Shown: positions 1-10,855 of the stretch, piece after piece | How the letters are laid out: each line of letters starts with the position of its first letter | Position numbering within the stretch: the first letter of the stretch is position 1 | NCBI GenBank assembly: GCA_960531495.1 | Contig: OY482847.1 | Coordinates: 28,753,098 to 28,817,097, forward strand | Reading direction: 5' to 3' | Length of the DNA: 64,000 nt | DNA from: Zeus faber | Lineage: Eukaryota > Chordata > Actinopteri > Zeiformes > Zeidae | Position numbers and translations under genes: made by a program | The notes under the pieces: generated by a model | Told to the model about the DNA's origin: nothing | Databases searched by the model: none | The model's input: the letters and a program-made list of their open reading frames with translations, nothing else

Positions 1-324
1 GTCAAAACCAACCCGGTGTGGGGATGGTGTGGTTTGAGCAGCCACACCTGACCTGGGTCTATCTAATTGGGGGCCCAGGATCAGTGTGGCTGCATACTTG
101 TTGCTCCTTGGTTGGTCTAACGAGCAAAAGGTAACACCCCCATCCCCACACACACTCAGGAGAGGAGCCCTTGTCATGACACATGTCCATCTGCTCCTGG
201 GCTTATTCCACCTAGCCCACTCTCTACAATAAACTATGTGTCTACAACCCCGTTGTCTGTGTCTCCGTGCTGGAGGTCCCTGAAAAAGGGACTTGGGTGG
301 TGTGTGGCAGGCGAAACTGCCACA
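1..324 (+). mobile_element. LTR fragment (3' part, with poly(A) signal)
   Basis: A poly(A) signal AATAAA lies at 228-233 and the block ends in a short self-complementary stretch and CA at 323-324, as an LTR would. Bases about 14-140 recur in reverse complement at about 29445-29571, so this is a dispersed element. The 5' end of the LTR is outside the window. The family is not recognised. Confidence 0.5.
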
Positions 325-341
325 TCTGGCAAAATTAATTT

Positions 342-636
342 TTGAGGCATGTGCAGAAATGTGGGTTAGCAGGTCCCTGTGGTTCCGCACCCTCCGGTGT
401 CTCTGCAGCCTCCATAGGCTCCGCAGCCTCCACAGTTTCTGCAGCCTCCATTAGCTCTGCAGTCTCTGGGGTCTCTGCAGCCTCCATTGTCTCTGCAGCG
501 TCCATCGGCTCCGCAGTCTCTTTAACCTCTGCAACCTCCACCAGCTCTGCAGACTCCATCGTATCCCCAGCCTCCATCGTCTCTGCAGCCTACAGTATCT
601 CTGCACCCTCCATCGGCTCTGCATGCTCCAGTGACT
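342..636. repeat. 18-bp minisatellite, open on both strands
   Basis: About sixteen degenerate 18-bp units of the type GCAGCCTCCATnGnCTCT. The plus strand reads as a six-residue repeat around A-S-I-x-S-A and the minus strand as acidic A-E-T-x-E-A repeats. A unit length divisible by three explains why both strands stay open. It lies between an LTR end and a gag-like segment, so it may be a repeat inside a retroelement leader. I do not call it a host gene. Confidence 0.6.
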
Positions 637-641
637 AGTGC

Positions 642-956
642 TTGACAGACCGCAGGATATCAACTTCCTTCCTCCTACAAGAGTCACCTCCTACAAGAGA
701 TACCCAGCCATCATTACCACATCAACGGGGGGACTCCGCTGATTCGCCTGCGGCCCAGTGGTGGCTCTGTCCAGAGGAGCACTCCCCGCACAAGATCGTC
801 GAGGCGGTGGCCACCGAACAGTTCGTGGACAATCTCCCGGCCCACGCCGCTAGTTGGGTAAGATACCACAGACCAGCCTCCTCCCCAATCTTCCTGGGTG
901 GCGCGGCCTCGGAACACCGAAAGCTAGGCAGAGGCCTGGGCAGGTATGCTTGGTGA
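642..956 (+). pseudogene. Retroelement gag fragment with SCAN-like capsid segment
   Basis: The translation contains W-L-x-P-E-x-H-S followed by a segment like E-A-V-A-T-E-Q-F-V-D-x-L-P-A-H-A-A-S-W-V-R, which has the spacing of a SCAN domain. Vertebrate SCAN domains derive from the capsid C-terminal domain of Gmr1-like Gypsy elements, so a Gypsy gag remnant is the simplest reading. There is no start in good context and no pol follows; 957-1143 holds no further recognisable coding sequence. A host SCAN zinc-finger gene is unlikely in a fish and no zinc fingers follow. Confidence 0.5.
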
Positions 957-1143
957 TGAGAGAGACCCGACCACGACTTCCAGGACTGCCCAATCATGGA
1001 GGTCGGTCAGGTCGTTCGGGTCGCCACTCGCAGACCATGATTCAGCAACACCTGGTTCAACCCGGGGCTTTGGCAGAGACATCTTGGGTGGATATTTGTT
1101 GTGCGGGATATTCACACATATAGTGCGGCCTGAAAGGGGAAAA

Positions 1144-1262
1144 AGCATATGGCATTACATTACATTTAGCAGACGCTTTTATCCAAAGCGACTTACAATT
1201 GCTAGCATGCTAGCAGGAGGAGCCTGGGATCAAACCAGCAACCTTTAGATCACTAGACCACC
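1144..1262. repeat. Dispersed teleost repeat fragment
   Basis: This contains the stretch ACATTTAGCAGACGCTTTTA followed by TCCAAAGCGACTTACAA, which I recognise as a very common interspersed fish repeat. No coding potential. Confidence 0.55.
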
Positions 1263-1269
1263 AGCTCTA

Positions 1270-3090
1270 CCGCCTATAATGTCCGCCAAAAAAGCATTGG
1301 CAGTTATCTCTTACGGCCGCGATGCACTTGTGGATATAAAAACTTCCGTAAATGAACAACTTTGGGACTTTTTATCCGTGGAAGTAGAGTGGCCGACTGA
1401 AATTCAACGCGCGAACACGCTCAACAACAACAAAACAAAAATGGAGACGCTGTTCCACGAGCGGGCCCACTGAGGAAGCACCGTAGTTAACGAGGCGGCA
1501 TTCGGGTCAGAATGAGGACGCAACCTTACCGTCCACCTCTGCCAAGCATCCTTCTTGCCAACGTTCAGTCTCTGGAGAACAAGATGGATGAACTTCGAGT
1601 GAGGATTCAATTCCAACGAGACGCAAGGAACTGTTGCGTCCTCTGCCTGACGGGGACATGGTTGAACCCACTGGTGCAGGATGAAGCCATCCGTCCAGCC
1701 GAGTCCTTCTCAATGTTCCGCGGAGACAGATCGGGGGAGTCGGGGAAATCCAAAGGTAGAGGTGTCTGCCTCACGGTAAACAACCGCTGGTGTAACCCTA
1801 ACAACACCTGACAATCTTATGCCGTCCATTTTATCTTCCCCGGGAATTCAGCACGGTCATCATTACAGCCATTTATATCGCACCACAAGCGGACACCGAC
1901 ACAGCACTGCCGGACTTGTATGATGTGTTGTGCGGATTTCAAAACAAACATCCCGACGTGGCTGTGGTGGTGACTGGGGACTTTAACAAAGCAAACCTTA
2001 AAAAAGTTCTGCCTAATTTCCACCAACACATCACGTGTGCCACCAGGGGAGATAAAACTTTGGACCATCGTTTACAGGCCTCTGATCGCGCGAGAACTGG
2101 TGGTGACGAGGGAAGTGAAGCGGTGGACGGACAAATCAGAGGCTGCGCTTCAAGACGCACTTTCTGACGTAGACTGGGACATGTTCCAATCAAGTTCAAG
2201 TGACATCAGCGAGTTTGCGAACGTAACGGTGAGCTTCGTGGCTCCGTTAGCGGGCAGCATCGTTCCCACGGTGAAAGTTTGGATATTTTCAAACCAGAAA
2301 CTGTGGGTTGACAAATCCATCTGCTGCGCTCTGAATGCTCGCACGGCCGCTTACAACAACGGTCTTGTATGCGGTAATATGGACAATTACAAAGCGGCGT
2401 CTTACAATCTGCGGATGGCAGTGAAGGACGCTAAACCGACTTAGAGAGAGACTGTGGAGCTACAGATGGAGCAGGGGGACACAAGACGCTTGTGGGAGGG
2501 GCTGCGGACGATAACAGACTACAAGAGCATCTTCTCCCCAGCCATGAGTGTGGACACCTCCCAGGCCAACGAACTGAACTCCTTTTATGCGGGGTTTGAG
2601 TCTGGCAACAGCACCGCTAGCTCGTCGGCTAATTGGAGTTACACCGCTGAGGATGAGCGCGCACTCTCAGTGTCCGTGCATGACGTCAGGGAGGCTCTGA
2701 TGTGGGTGAACACCAGGAAAGCTACGGGCCCAGATGGCATATCTGGGCGAGTCCTGAAGACCTGTGCTAACCAGCTAGCTCCGGTGTTCACTACAATATT
2801 CAACATCTCCCTGGCTAGATCAGTGGTCCCGTCCTGCTTCAAGAGGGCCACCGTCTTTCCTGTCCCGAAGATCGCCTCTCCTGCCTGCCTGAATGACTAC
2901 AATCCGGTGGCCCTCACCTCGGTGGTCATTAAGTGTTTCGAGGCTGATTAAGGATTATATCTGCGCCTCCCTTCCCTGTACCTTGTACCCATTGCAGTTT
3001 GCGTACCGGCAGAACAGATCCACGGATGACGCAGTGTCCCAGGTACTGCACACCACGCTCACGCACCTGGATAAACCTAACCTCCCTATC
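1270..3090 (+). pseudogene. Decayed APE-type LINE (endonuclease plus N-terminal RT)
   Basis: Three to five open segments in shifted frames read in order as one non-LTR retrotransposon ORF2. 1512-1811 begins an apurinic endonuclease domain (L-L-A-N-V-Q-S-L-E-N-K then T-W-L-N-P). About 1916-2060 gives its V-V-V-T-G-D-F-N core. 2454-2951 gives the pre-RT and RT fingers ([12 protein letters not shown]). 2950-3060 gives L-Q-F-A-Y-R-Q-N-R-S-T-D-D-A. Frameshifts and stops, for example at 1809-1811 and 2442-2444, make it dead. The palm motif with the catalytic aspartates is absent. A better preserved relative lies at 21370-23480. The clade looks like the Jockey/CR1/L2/Rex1 group. Confidence 0.8.
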
Positions 3091-3584
3091 CACACCACAG
3101 AAAAACCAGGGGTCCTCCACCCACACACACACACGAACGCCACACGGATATCCCCCCGTTCCTTCTGGAACATTGAGCGACGAGCCCCCACCATATGCTC
3201 CTTACCAGAATGGCTTCTTCTTTACATGTTAATTTACAATGGTAATGGTTCAAAGAATGTCAGACTGTATGGTCGGCCCCCATACATTTTCACCTCAGCA
3301 AATCTGGCCCTCTTTGCAAAAAGTTTGGACATCCCTGGCTTGATGCCACTCAAACTAGGAAGTTGCGCGTGGGAGTTCACGTAACGGGCGTGTGGAAAGG
3401 ATTTCCCACCCACCACGCGCACGCGAATAGTGACGGGCACCAAGCAAGCACGATGGAGGAAATATATACCTGGAATATAATCAAAAGGAACTATACTTAT
3501 TTTGAGGTTCAAAGAGTGAGAAATACAAGATGTGGCGTGTGAGCGTGTGTACTGGTTGATATATCTGTAGCTGTTGGCTGTATC

Positions 3585-3590
<6 letters not shown>
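3091..3590. repeat. Composite of repeat ends
   Basis: 3245-3336 ends in AAAAGTTTGGACATCCCTGG, the style of a hAT-Charlie terminus. 3338-3585 is a block found again at 58526-58770 and, more weakly, at about 15985-16140. No gene is seen. Confidence 0.45.
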
Positions 3591-3628
<38 letters not shown>

Positions 3629-3629
3629 C

Positions 3630-3682
<53 letters not shown>

Positions 3683-3692
3683 ATATGTATAT
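3591..3692. repeat. (TG)n(TA)n microsatellite
   Basis: A TG run passes into a TA run and back to TG. Open frames here of C-V, T-H or I-Y repeats are artefacts. Confidence 0.95.
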
Positions 3693-3696
3693 ACAG

Positions 3697-4230
3697 TCTT
3701 CTTCTTCTTTGGCTGCTCCAATTAGGGGTCGCCACAGCAGATCATCTGCCTCCAATACCTTCTGTTCTGCGCATCTTCCTCCCTTACACCAACCGCCTGC
3801 ATCTCCTCCCTCACCACATTCATAAACCTTGTCTTTGGCCTTCCTCTTTTCCTCTTGCCTGGCAGCTCCATCCTCAGCATCCTTCTCCCAATGTGACTCT
3901 CATCTCTCCTTCACACATGTCCAAACCATCTCAATCTGGCCTCTCTCACTTTTCCACCAAACTGTCCAACCTGAGCTGTCTCTTTCATGTACTCATTCTT
4001 AATCCTGTCCATCCTTGTCACTCCCACTGAAAACCTCAACATCCTCAACTCTGCCACCTCCAGTTCAGCCACCTGCCTTTTTGTCGGTGCCACCGCCTCT
4101 AAACTGTACAACATTGCTTGTCTCCCGACCGTCCTGTAGACCTTGCCCTTCACTCTGACTGGAACTCTTCTGTCACAGATCACTCCGGACACTCTTCTCC
4201 ACCCACTCCACCCTGCCTGTACTCTCTACC
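3697..4230 (-). pseudogene. RTE-clade LINE fragment (C-terminus of RT ORF)
   Basis: On the minus strand it reads G-K-V-Y-R-T-V-x-R-Q-A-M-L-Y, then K-R-Q-V-A-E-L-E-V-A-E-L-R-M-L-R-F, V-T-R-M-D-R-I-K-N-E and E-A-R-L-R-W-F-G-H-V, the conserved C-terminal region of fish RTE (Expander-like) retrotransposons. It is 5'-truncated, as RTE copies usually are. The same element with a longer coding part is at 58965-59860. Both are preceded by the same 3338-3585 type block and a TG/TA microsatellite. Confidence 0.85.
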
Positions 4231-4244
4231 TGTGACCAGCCAAA

Positions 4245-5004
4245 CTCAGGTCACAGGTACACCGACATCATGCCATCAAACAAACACACAATGCTCAGGC
4301 AAGTTCCTCCTATCTCCACACAAGGTTGAGTGAGGATGAAATGTGATCTTGTCTTTATACTACAATAGACATTGTTAGAAAGAGCAGTCTCTTCATATAA
4401 AACTCTGAGAGACTCATTTAAAAACCCAGAGGCAATGTGTTGCTCCGCTCTTCTCACATTTGGCTAGAGAAGAGTAAAAGACCAGTAAGGGTTATCTACT
4501 CTATACAATGACAACGCACAAGACAAAAACCCTTTAGTCATGCAGAGGAAAATCCTGTGTGAAGCCATCTTACAATTCCAACTAGAAAACAAAAATCCTG
4601 AATCACATAATGAAATAAACAACATAAACATAAAGAAATTCCACTAATACATAATGCTATGCAGAATAATCAGTGGTCGTCACTTAATAATGACAACAGC
4701 CAAATTCATTGTGCACGTAATGACTAACACATCCTATAAATAGGGATAAACATTATTAGACAAACATCTTCACATTTCAACATCTCAGTGTCTCAACATC
4801 TCCATGATCATCATAAGGTGGTATCCAATCATCTAGTGGCATGGAGACAAACTGTCCCATCGTCATATAATAAGTAGTCATCTTACGAAGGATAGGTGCT
4901 ATACACGCTCGACAGCAACATAGCATTAAACACATTTTCACTACAGGTATCAATATTTTTATGAACGTAGAAATCCATGGACCCAGTGCATTTTTTTAGC
5001 CAAG
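4245..5004 (-). pseudogene. ERV family 1, env C-terminus and LTR fragment (part 1)
   Basis: The sequence is collinear with the right-arm ERV at about 53050-54010. It runs from LTR sequence (about 4245-4460) through the env-LTR spacer to the env transmembrane subunit tail (about 4790-5000). The cytoplasmic tail with D-D-W-x-P-P and the final V-E-T-L-R-C is still readable, but upstream codons are broken. The insertion at 5005-7237 separates it from its continuation at 7238-7483. Confidence 0.75.
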
Positions 5005-5103
5005 TGTCACGACCAGAACTGGGAGAGACCCAAACGCACGACACAGGGAGACGGAAGGCAGGCAAAGGATGTTTATTAGCCGGGACTGTGGAGCTGGCCG
5101 TGG

Positions 5104-5765
5104 GGACCCGAGTTGAGCATGTCCCGGAGGAGATGGTTATTTAGGGCCTGGAAGACCACTGGGGCATTTGACAGACCAAAGGGCATAACAAGATACTCGA
5201 AGTGTCCGAGTGGGGTGTTGAACGCGGTCTTCCACTCGTCCCCTTCGCGGATGTGGACCAGGTGGTAAGCGTTGCGGAGGTCGAGCTTGGAAAAGTGGGT
5301 GCCACCCTGGATGGGGACAACTGAATCCATCAGGGGCAAGGGGTACTTGTCTTTGATAGTGATGTTGTTAAGTCCCCTGAAATCAATGCAAGGACGGAGG
5401 GTCTTGTCCTTCTTAGCCACAAAGAAGAACCCTGCGCCTAGCGGAGAAGACGAGGGGCGAATAAAATCAGCAGCGAGAGAGTCGCGGATGTAAGGGTCCA
5501 TGGCCTCCTGTTCGGTCCGGGAGACGTTATGCAGGCGACTGCAGGGGAGGGGGGCGCCTGGCAGGAGGTTGATTGCGCAGTCGTAGGGGCGATGAGGTGG
5601 TAAGAATAGCGCCCCCTGCTTGCTGAAGACCGGGGCCAGGTCCGGGTATTGCGACGGAACCGAGGGCAGGTTAGGGCTCTTGGGGAGCCCCGGCGGCACG
5701 CCCGGTGGCGGGGTTGAGGCCGAGCGGAGGCAGTGGCCATGACAGTGTGTGCTCCAGGAGCTCAA
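5104..5765 (-). pseudogene. Gypsy A reverse transcriptase, N-terminal half
   Basis: The minus-strand frame carries [21 protein letters not shown], then K-Y-P-L-P-L-M, then [11 protein letters not shown] with the first catalytic Asp of the RT, and [14 protein letters not shown]. It stops at R-D-M-L-N-S, before the Y-x-D-D box, where the internal deletion joins the LTR remnant. It therefore cannot encode an active enzyme. Confidence 0.85.
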
Positions 5766-5878
5766 GCTGCCCGAGCCAGGGGTACCCCAGAAACACGGGG
5801 TTCAGTGGGGAATCAATGAGGAAGAACCTTAAGGACCCACGGTGGTTGCCGGAGAGTAGCAAGAGGAGGAAGAGAGTG

Positions 5879-6673
5879 TTATATCTCCCCACGAAAGGGT
5901 AACAGTGGACTGGAGAGAGGGTTGGCGCTGGAGCGACCAGAACGTAACCCTACCGAGGAGTCGCCCTCTCGTGGCTGGACCGGACAGGTGGCTCGGAGGT
6001 GTCCCAGCCAGCCGCAATACAGACAGGCGCCGGTCTGTATGCGGCGTGCTCGCCCCTCGGGGGAAATCCGGGAGCGACCAAGTTGCATTGGCTCGTGGTC
6101 CGTGGGCTCGTCCCGCAACTCGTCGTTCAGGGCACGCTGAAACACCTCCTGCAGGGCTCCGTCATCCCACCGCTTTCTGCGGCTAGAGTCCGGAACTCGA
6201 CGACGAGGGAGGCTACGCTACGGGAACCCTGGCGGAGGGAGAGGAGTCTTCTGGCGGCCTCCTTGCTGCAAACTGGGTGATCGAAGACTCTCCTCATTTC
6301 GCGGGTGAACAGATCGTAGGAGAGACTCACGGGGCCCCCCTGACTCCAAACCGCAGGAGATGAGGAATGCGATGAGGGCACTATTGAAGGCGTACGACGA
6401 CGGCTGTTGAAAAACCACCGCGCACTGCACGAGGAAGGCGCGGCAGGTGCCAAAACCGCTCAGGGGGGACGAGAGATGCGCTGGGAGCCCTGGTGGGGGA
6501 AGAAGGGCGGGTCAGAGGAGCAGGAGGGGCCACGGGGGCCGGAGGACCCTGCAGGCTGCCGAGATGGTCCGGAGGTGTTCCGCGATGTCCCGGAGTGCCT
6601 GGTCATGTTGCCCAAGCAACACTCCTTGGTCCCGGAGTGCACGGCGGAGCCCTTCTGTGTCGGCTGGGTCCAT
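5879..6673 (-). pseudogene. Gypsy A gag with CCHC zinc knuckle
   Basis: The probable start is the ATG complementary to 6671-6673, giving M-D-P-A-D-T-E-G-L-R-R-A-L, 22 bp inside the LTR. Frames change at least twice. The capsid part (about 6453-6127) reads [11 protein letters not shown]. The C-terminal part (6145-5879) holds a zinc knuckle C-L-Y-C-G-W-L-G-H-L-R-A-T-C, a perfect CX2CX4HX4C. Gag of element B (63167-63855) is the same protein family. Confidence 0.75.
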
Positions 6674-6694
6674 GTTTTCCTGGCCAGACTGTAC

Positions 6695-7237
6695 TGTCAC
6701 GACCAGAACTGGGAGAGACCCAAACGCACGACACAGGGAGACAGAAGGCAGGCAAAGGATGTTTATTAGCCGGGACTGTGGAGCTGGCCGGGGGGACCCT
6801 GTCGGGTAGGGATGGAGCAGGTCAGGGCAGGGCAGGGATGATGATGACCAGGAGATGGGGTCCAGGATCCGGGTGGAGAGACGGGGAACCAGGCTGGATG
6901 GAGATGGACGGGCAGCCTTGGTCGACGAGCGGAGACAGGCAGGTAAACTGGGCTGGCTGGATTTGGAGAGACAGACTGGGTCGACGAGAGGAGACAAGCA
7001 GGTAAGGGGAAGAAGAGACAACGAGACATAAACTAGGAACTAGGAATATGCACTAGGAACTTGGAAGGGAGCCAACTCGGGAAAGCTAGTTGTTGGTCTG
7101 GCAAGAAATTACTAGGAAGCTGGGACTAAATACTGTGCAGATAATTGATCCCAGGTGTGTGCAATCGGGCTTGAGTAGGGAGCTGCAGATGGGGCAAGGG
7201 CGGCCTCTAGTGGCGCTGGGAGGCAGTGGGCCTAACA
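6695..7237 (-). repeat. Gypsy A LTR (543 bp)
   Basis: On the minus strand it begins TGTTAGG and ends CGTGACA, with AATAAA (complement of about 6761-6766) as poly(A) signal. It matches 60020-60540 over most of its length and the remnant 5005-5103. Confidence 0.8.
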
Positions 7238-7483
7238 CAAGTAAATGGGTCCCAAGTGTCAGCCTGATCTTTCATTTAATCGTCACGTAACTCTTTCATA
7301 GCTTGTATGGCTAAAAACGAATTTCCTGATTCTACATCATTGGCAGGAATGTATGTACAGCACGCCTTACCTATCATAGCACATACACCTCCTTGAGCCA
7401 CACTCATTATGTCTAGTACCATACGATTCTGGAGAACCATGAAACGGATCGAAGTTAATTCTTGTTTAACAGCTTCTTGCTGT
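7238..7483 (-). pseudogene. ERV family 1 env fragment (part 2)
   Basis: This continues the env transmembrane-subunit region cut by Gypsy A and is collinear with about 54020-54270. The region of the C-X6-CC motif is recognisable but altered. The match stops at about 7483, where LINE sequence begins. Confidence 0.75.
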
Positions 7484-8200
7484 TCATCGACTGTAGTTCA
7501 GCTTTAAATACCATAGTCCCCACCAGACTGGCTGTCAAGCTGCGGGAGCTAGGACTGAACACTCCGCTTTGTGCCTGGATCCTGGACTTCCTCACAGCCA
7601 GGCCCCAGATGGTTAGGGTGGGGAGGCACATGTCCAGCTGCCTCACCCTGAACACAGGATCCCCTCAGGGCTGCGTCCTTAGCCTCCTACTGTATTCCCT
7701 GTACACATATGACTGTGTGGCCAGGTCCAGTTCCAACACTATCATCAAGTTTGCTGACGACATCATCGTTGTGGGCCTGATCAAGGACGACAATGAGAAG
7801 GCCTACCACGAGGAGGTGGCTGACCTGTCACCCTGGTGCAGAGACAACAGCCTCCCCCTTAACATCAGAAAAACTAAGGAGCTAATTGTGGACTTTAGGA
7901 GAGGATTACACCTGAAGACACATGTGCCGTTGGTGATTACTTACTTACTGCATACTGTACTGCAGGTGATTTCCCAAAAGCAGGGAGTGAGACGGTCTTG
8001 TATCCGTTTTTGTACAGTGTGTAGCAGTGACCCAAAGTTCCTTCTCCCCTGGTTGCACACATGATGTGTTGATAGAAATTAGTCAGAAGTATTTTAAGGT
8101 TCGCCCTGTTAAAGTACCCAGCCACCACGACAGCCACGTCGGTATGTTTGTTCTGAAGGCCACACAACACATCATCTAGGTCCGATAGTGCTGTGTCAGT
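7484..8200 (+). pseudogene. Rearranged LINE fragments (RT forward, endonuclease inverted)
   Basis: 7484-7915 reads the RT palm: [12 protein letters not shown] (first catalytic Asp), G-S-P-Q-G-C-V-L-S, and F-A-D-D-I-I-V (the A-D-D box). From about 7965 to 8190 the minus strand reads the endonuclease of the same LINE family (V-V-V-A-G-Y-F-N, where the active-site G-D-F-N has Asp changed to Tyr). The order, RT first and inverted endonuclease after it, is not that of a simple 5' inversion, so at least two events are needed. Confidence 0.75.
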
Positions 8201-8210
8201 GTCGCTTTGA

Positions 8211-10744
8211 GTCCAAATATGACGAAGAATCAGTCCCTTTTAAGAATCAAACCTTCTCTGCAGTAATGATGAGAATGTTGTATATTAATTGAAATCGGTT
8301 ATTGCATCTTTTTAGAAGCAATACAGGGACCATGGGTTGCAATGTACATTTTGTAGGTACCTTGCCCTGAGGCACCTCATTTTTCCTGGCCTGCTGCTGC
8401 TTTCACCTGAAAGCCCTTTATCTGATGCATAAGTCATGCTTATATGCAGCAATGTTTTTCCACAAAAACCTGGAGCCATGGTGACATAAGTACTTGGGGC
8501 ACTGGATTATGTGCCTAGCATGTCAACCATTTTTGCCGCATAATCCTTGAGAAAAACATAGCTAAGGGCTACAGCCAAAGTTCCCCTTGTGGTTCCTAAA
8601 TTCTTCTCTTCTCTCATAGTGGGGAAAAAGCCTACAATCCATCGCATTGTCATGGACCTGTGTAACTTTGGAATACCCCTTCCATCAAGTACCTCCTTGG
8701 ACAATTTGCCCTGACCAGAAATAATTTCAAGCGGCACTGGGGGAAGAAGTATTCTGCCAAATCTACTGTTTCTGTCAATTTTATGAACTTACAAGTAGCC
8801 ACAGTGCCCAGTTGCAGCTTAATGGAATCAAGGAATCTCCTCAGGGGAGGGCTAAATCATAAAACAGTGTGTATGCATGCATGCACCTGACAATAAATAA
8901 CAATTAAATAACTCAATCAATCATTTAGGTTTTTCTTTATACAGCCCTTTATCACAATTTGATAAAAATATTTTCATGAAACCATTAAGTTACTCAATGC
9001 ATTAAATGAAGTAGTTAAATGTTATCAATCAATGTTTGATGTCATAAGTTATCACGATATAACATTGACAATTTTTAGTATATGTTAAGCAGTTCATCAT
9101 GTAATATATAGCCATCCCTTAATACCGTACATAGTTATTATGTTATCAGTTGATATACTGTACAGATGGATACAACTTTTATTGTTTTACTGTCCAACAG
9201 TTCAATTAAGTCAAGGTGTGGTTTTAAATACATTATCACTGTTCAAACTCACCACATTTCCACTGTATGCCTCTTGACCTGTATTTGAACAACATGTGAA
9301 TTCTAGGGTGTGGATGAGGTAATTTGTGATTACATATATTTATCAGTAAGGTCTAATCTAGTGATCTGACTAGAGGATTAGATCGCCCATAGTTAAAGGT
9401 ATGAGATATTTTGGATTTACCAAGAGTTTCTAGAAAGGGATCATTCACAGAAGAAAACATGTTACATGTAAGCCAGTAAGTTTTATATTTAAAGAGGTCA
9501 TTGAGGTCATTGTTCATCATCTGACCTTTCAGGTGATGAACATTTCACAGATTACATTTCACTGCATATATGTATGAAAGTATGTATATGTATGTGATGA
9601 ATAAACATCTTGAATCTTGAATCTTGACCTCTTTATCAAGAACCTTCTCTCAATTTCAGTACCCGTGCTATAAATAGCGCACAGTTTGTCCTCGAAAGAA
9701 ATGGCCTGAAGAAATGGAATTTTTGACGATTGAGCTTTTTAATTTCTTTTTGACATTCTAATTCCATTAGAAAGAGAACCACTCTTTACAAAAGCTTCCA
9801 AGTATTTGTTTATTGAACCCACTGGATGATGATCCTTTAGAGCTGAAGACGTCTTCGGTCCTTGGGCCAGCAGTTGCTTTCCCTGAGGTTCACTGAGGTC
9901 TTTATGGAATGGTTGCCTCGTTGTGAAATGCTGTGAGCACAGTCCAGTGGAGCAGGTGGTGAAACAGCTTGCACTATCGCTTTGATTATGAGAACTCTTT
10001 TGAGCATTCTCACTGTCATGCTATAGATAATGGTCACTCAAAAAAATAGGTATTGTCTCAAATGCTATGGAATTGCAACCTTCTATGAATTTGCTCACTC
10101 GCTCACTCATAGAAGTGGAAAGTAACTGTTACAGTACTTTCGACTTTAACTGCACTACATTTCACAGCAAATACCTATACCCTTTACTTACTTGACATTT
10201 CTAACACCATCACACACATTCAGTTGTTATTTTAAATCAAGGACTAATCAAGAATTATATTTTTTTGCATGAGCACTCATCTGCAGAAAAAAGGTAGGCA
10301 GAGTAGGCACCTTATGCTGTATTTTAGGCTCTGCTTTATCAGGCTACCGGATATGACAATTGCTTTTATTTTCAATACTTTAAGGACATTAAAAACAATA
10401 ATAATAGTGCATTCTATACTTTTGTACTTTTATTGAAGTATTTAAGTAAAAGGGAGGAGTACTTCTTCCTCAACTGCTCACTCACTCATATTGCATAGTT
10501 TACATGACATTCTGCAAACTTCCTATTCTTGAAATTAAAGCAGTAAAACATAATGAGAAAGAAAATCCATAGGCTCCTTAAAATTAGAAACGTTTCAGAT
10601 AGTATCCTTGAGAACCCGAGAACAGGCAGCCCAGTAGATAATAATGTGCTGGCCTCAAGGATTTGTGTGACCGGGTGTATTTTCTCAGGTCACGTTGCTT
10701 CACAAGTTTTTGAGCAACCCATGATCTGAGAGACACGTAGCCCC
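8211..10744. other. Non-repetitive stretch upstream of gatm copy A, no gene recognised
   Basis: This is AT-rich sequence without a splice-bounded coding signal I recognise. The longest notable frame is a 76-codon minus-strand ORF (8737-8507) with no family I know. Regulatory DNA for gatm may lie near its right end but cannot be delimited here. Confidence 0.5.
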
Positions 10745-10753
10745 TATAAAAAG
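10745..10753 (+). promoter_or_regulatory. TATA box of gatm copy A
   Basis: TATAAAAAG lies 103 bp before the exon 1 ATG. A start of transcription near 10775-10780 would give a 5' UTR of about 80 bases. The 5' UTR has short similarities (GAGAGGnGGA, CCTTTGGCT) to the leader of copy B. Confidence 0.6.
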
Positions 10754-10855
10754 TTGCATGTCAGCTGGGCTGCTTTCATTCGCTTTCAAGTTGAGAGGTG
10801 GATTCTGCACCTTTGGCTTCATTATATTTCCCATCCTTAATCATTGCGTTGGACA

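Larger units (their letters stand above)
5005..7237 (-). mobile_element. Ty3/Gypsy element A, internally deleted, nested in ERV1
   Basis: The element is bounded by TGTCACGACC at the left and CCTAACA at the right, with a 4-bp direct repeat CAAG outside (5001-5004 and 7238-7241). Reading on the minus strand: LTR (6695-7237), gag (6673 to about 5879), RT (5765 to about 5104), then a jump directly into a 99-bp LTR remnant (5005-5103). The RT palm, RNase H and integrase are deleted. The uninterrupted ERV sequence on the right arm (about 54010-54030) confirms the insertion point. Element B at 60020-63785 belongs to the same family. Confidence 0.85.

Noticed and set aside
7484-8200. Simple twin-priming 5' inversion of a LINE
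   Set aside because: The inverted endonuclease lies after the RT piece, not before it as that mechanism predicts.
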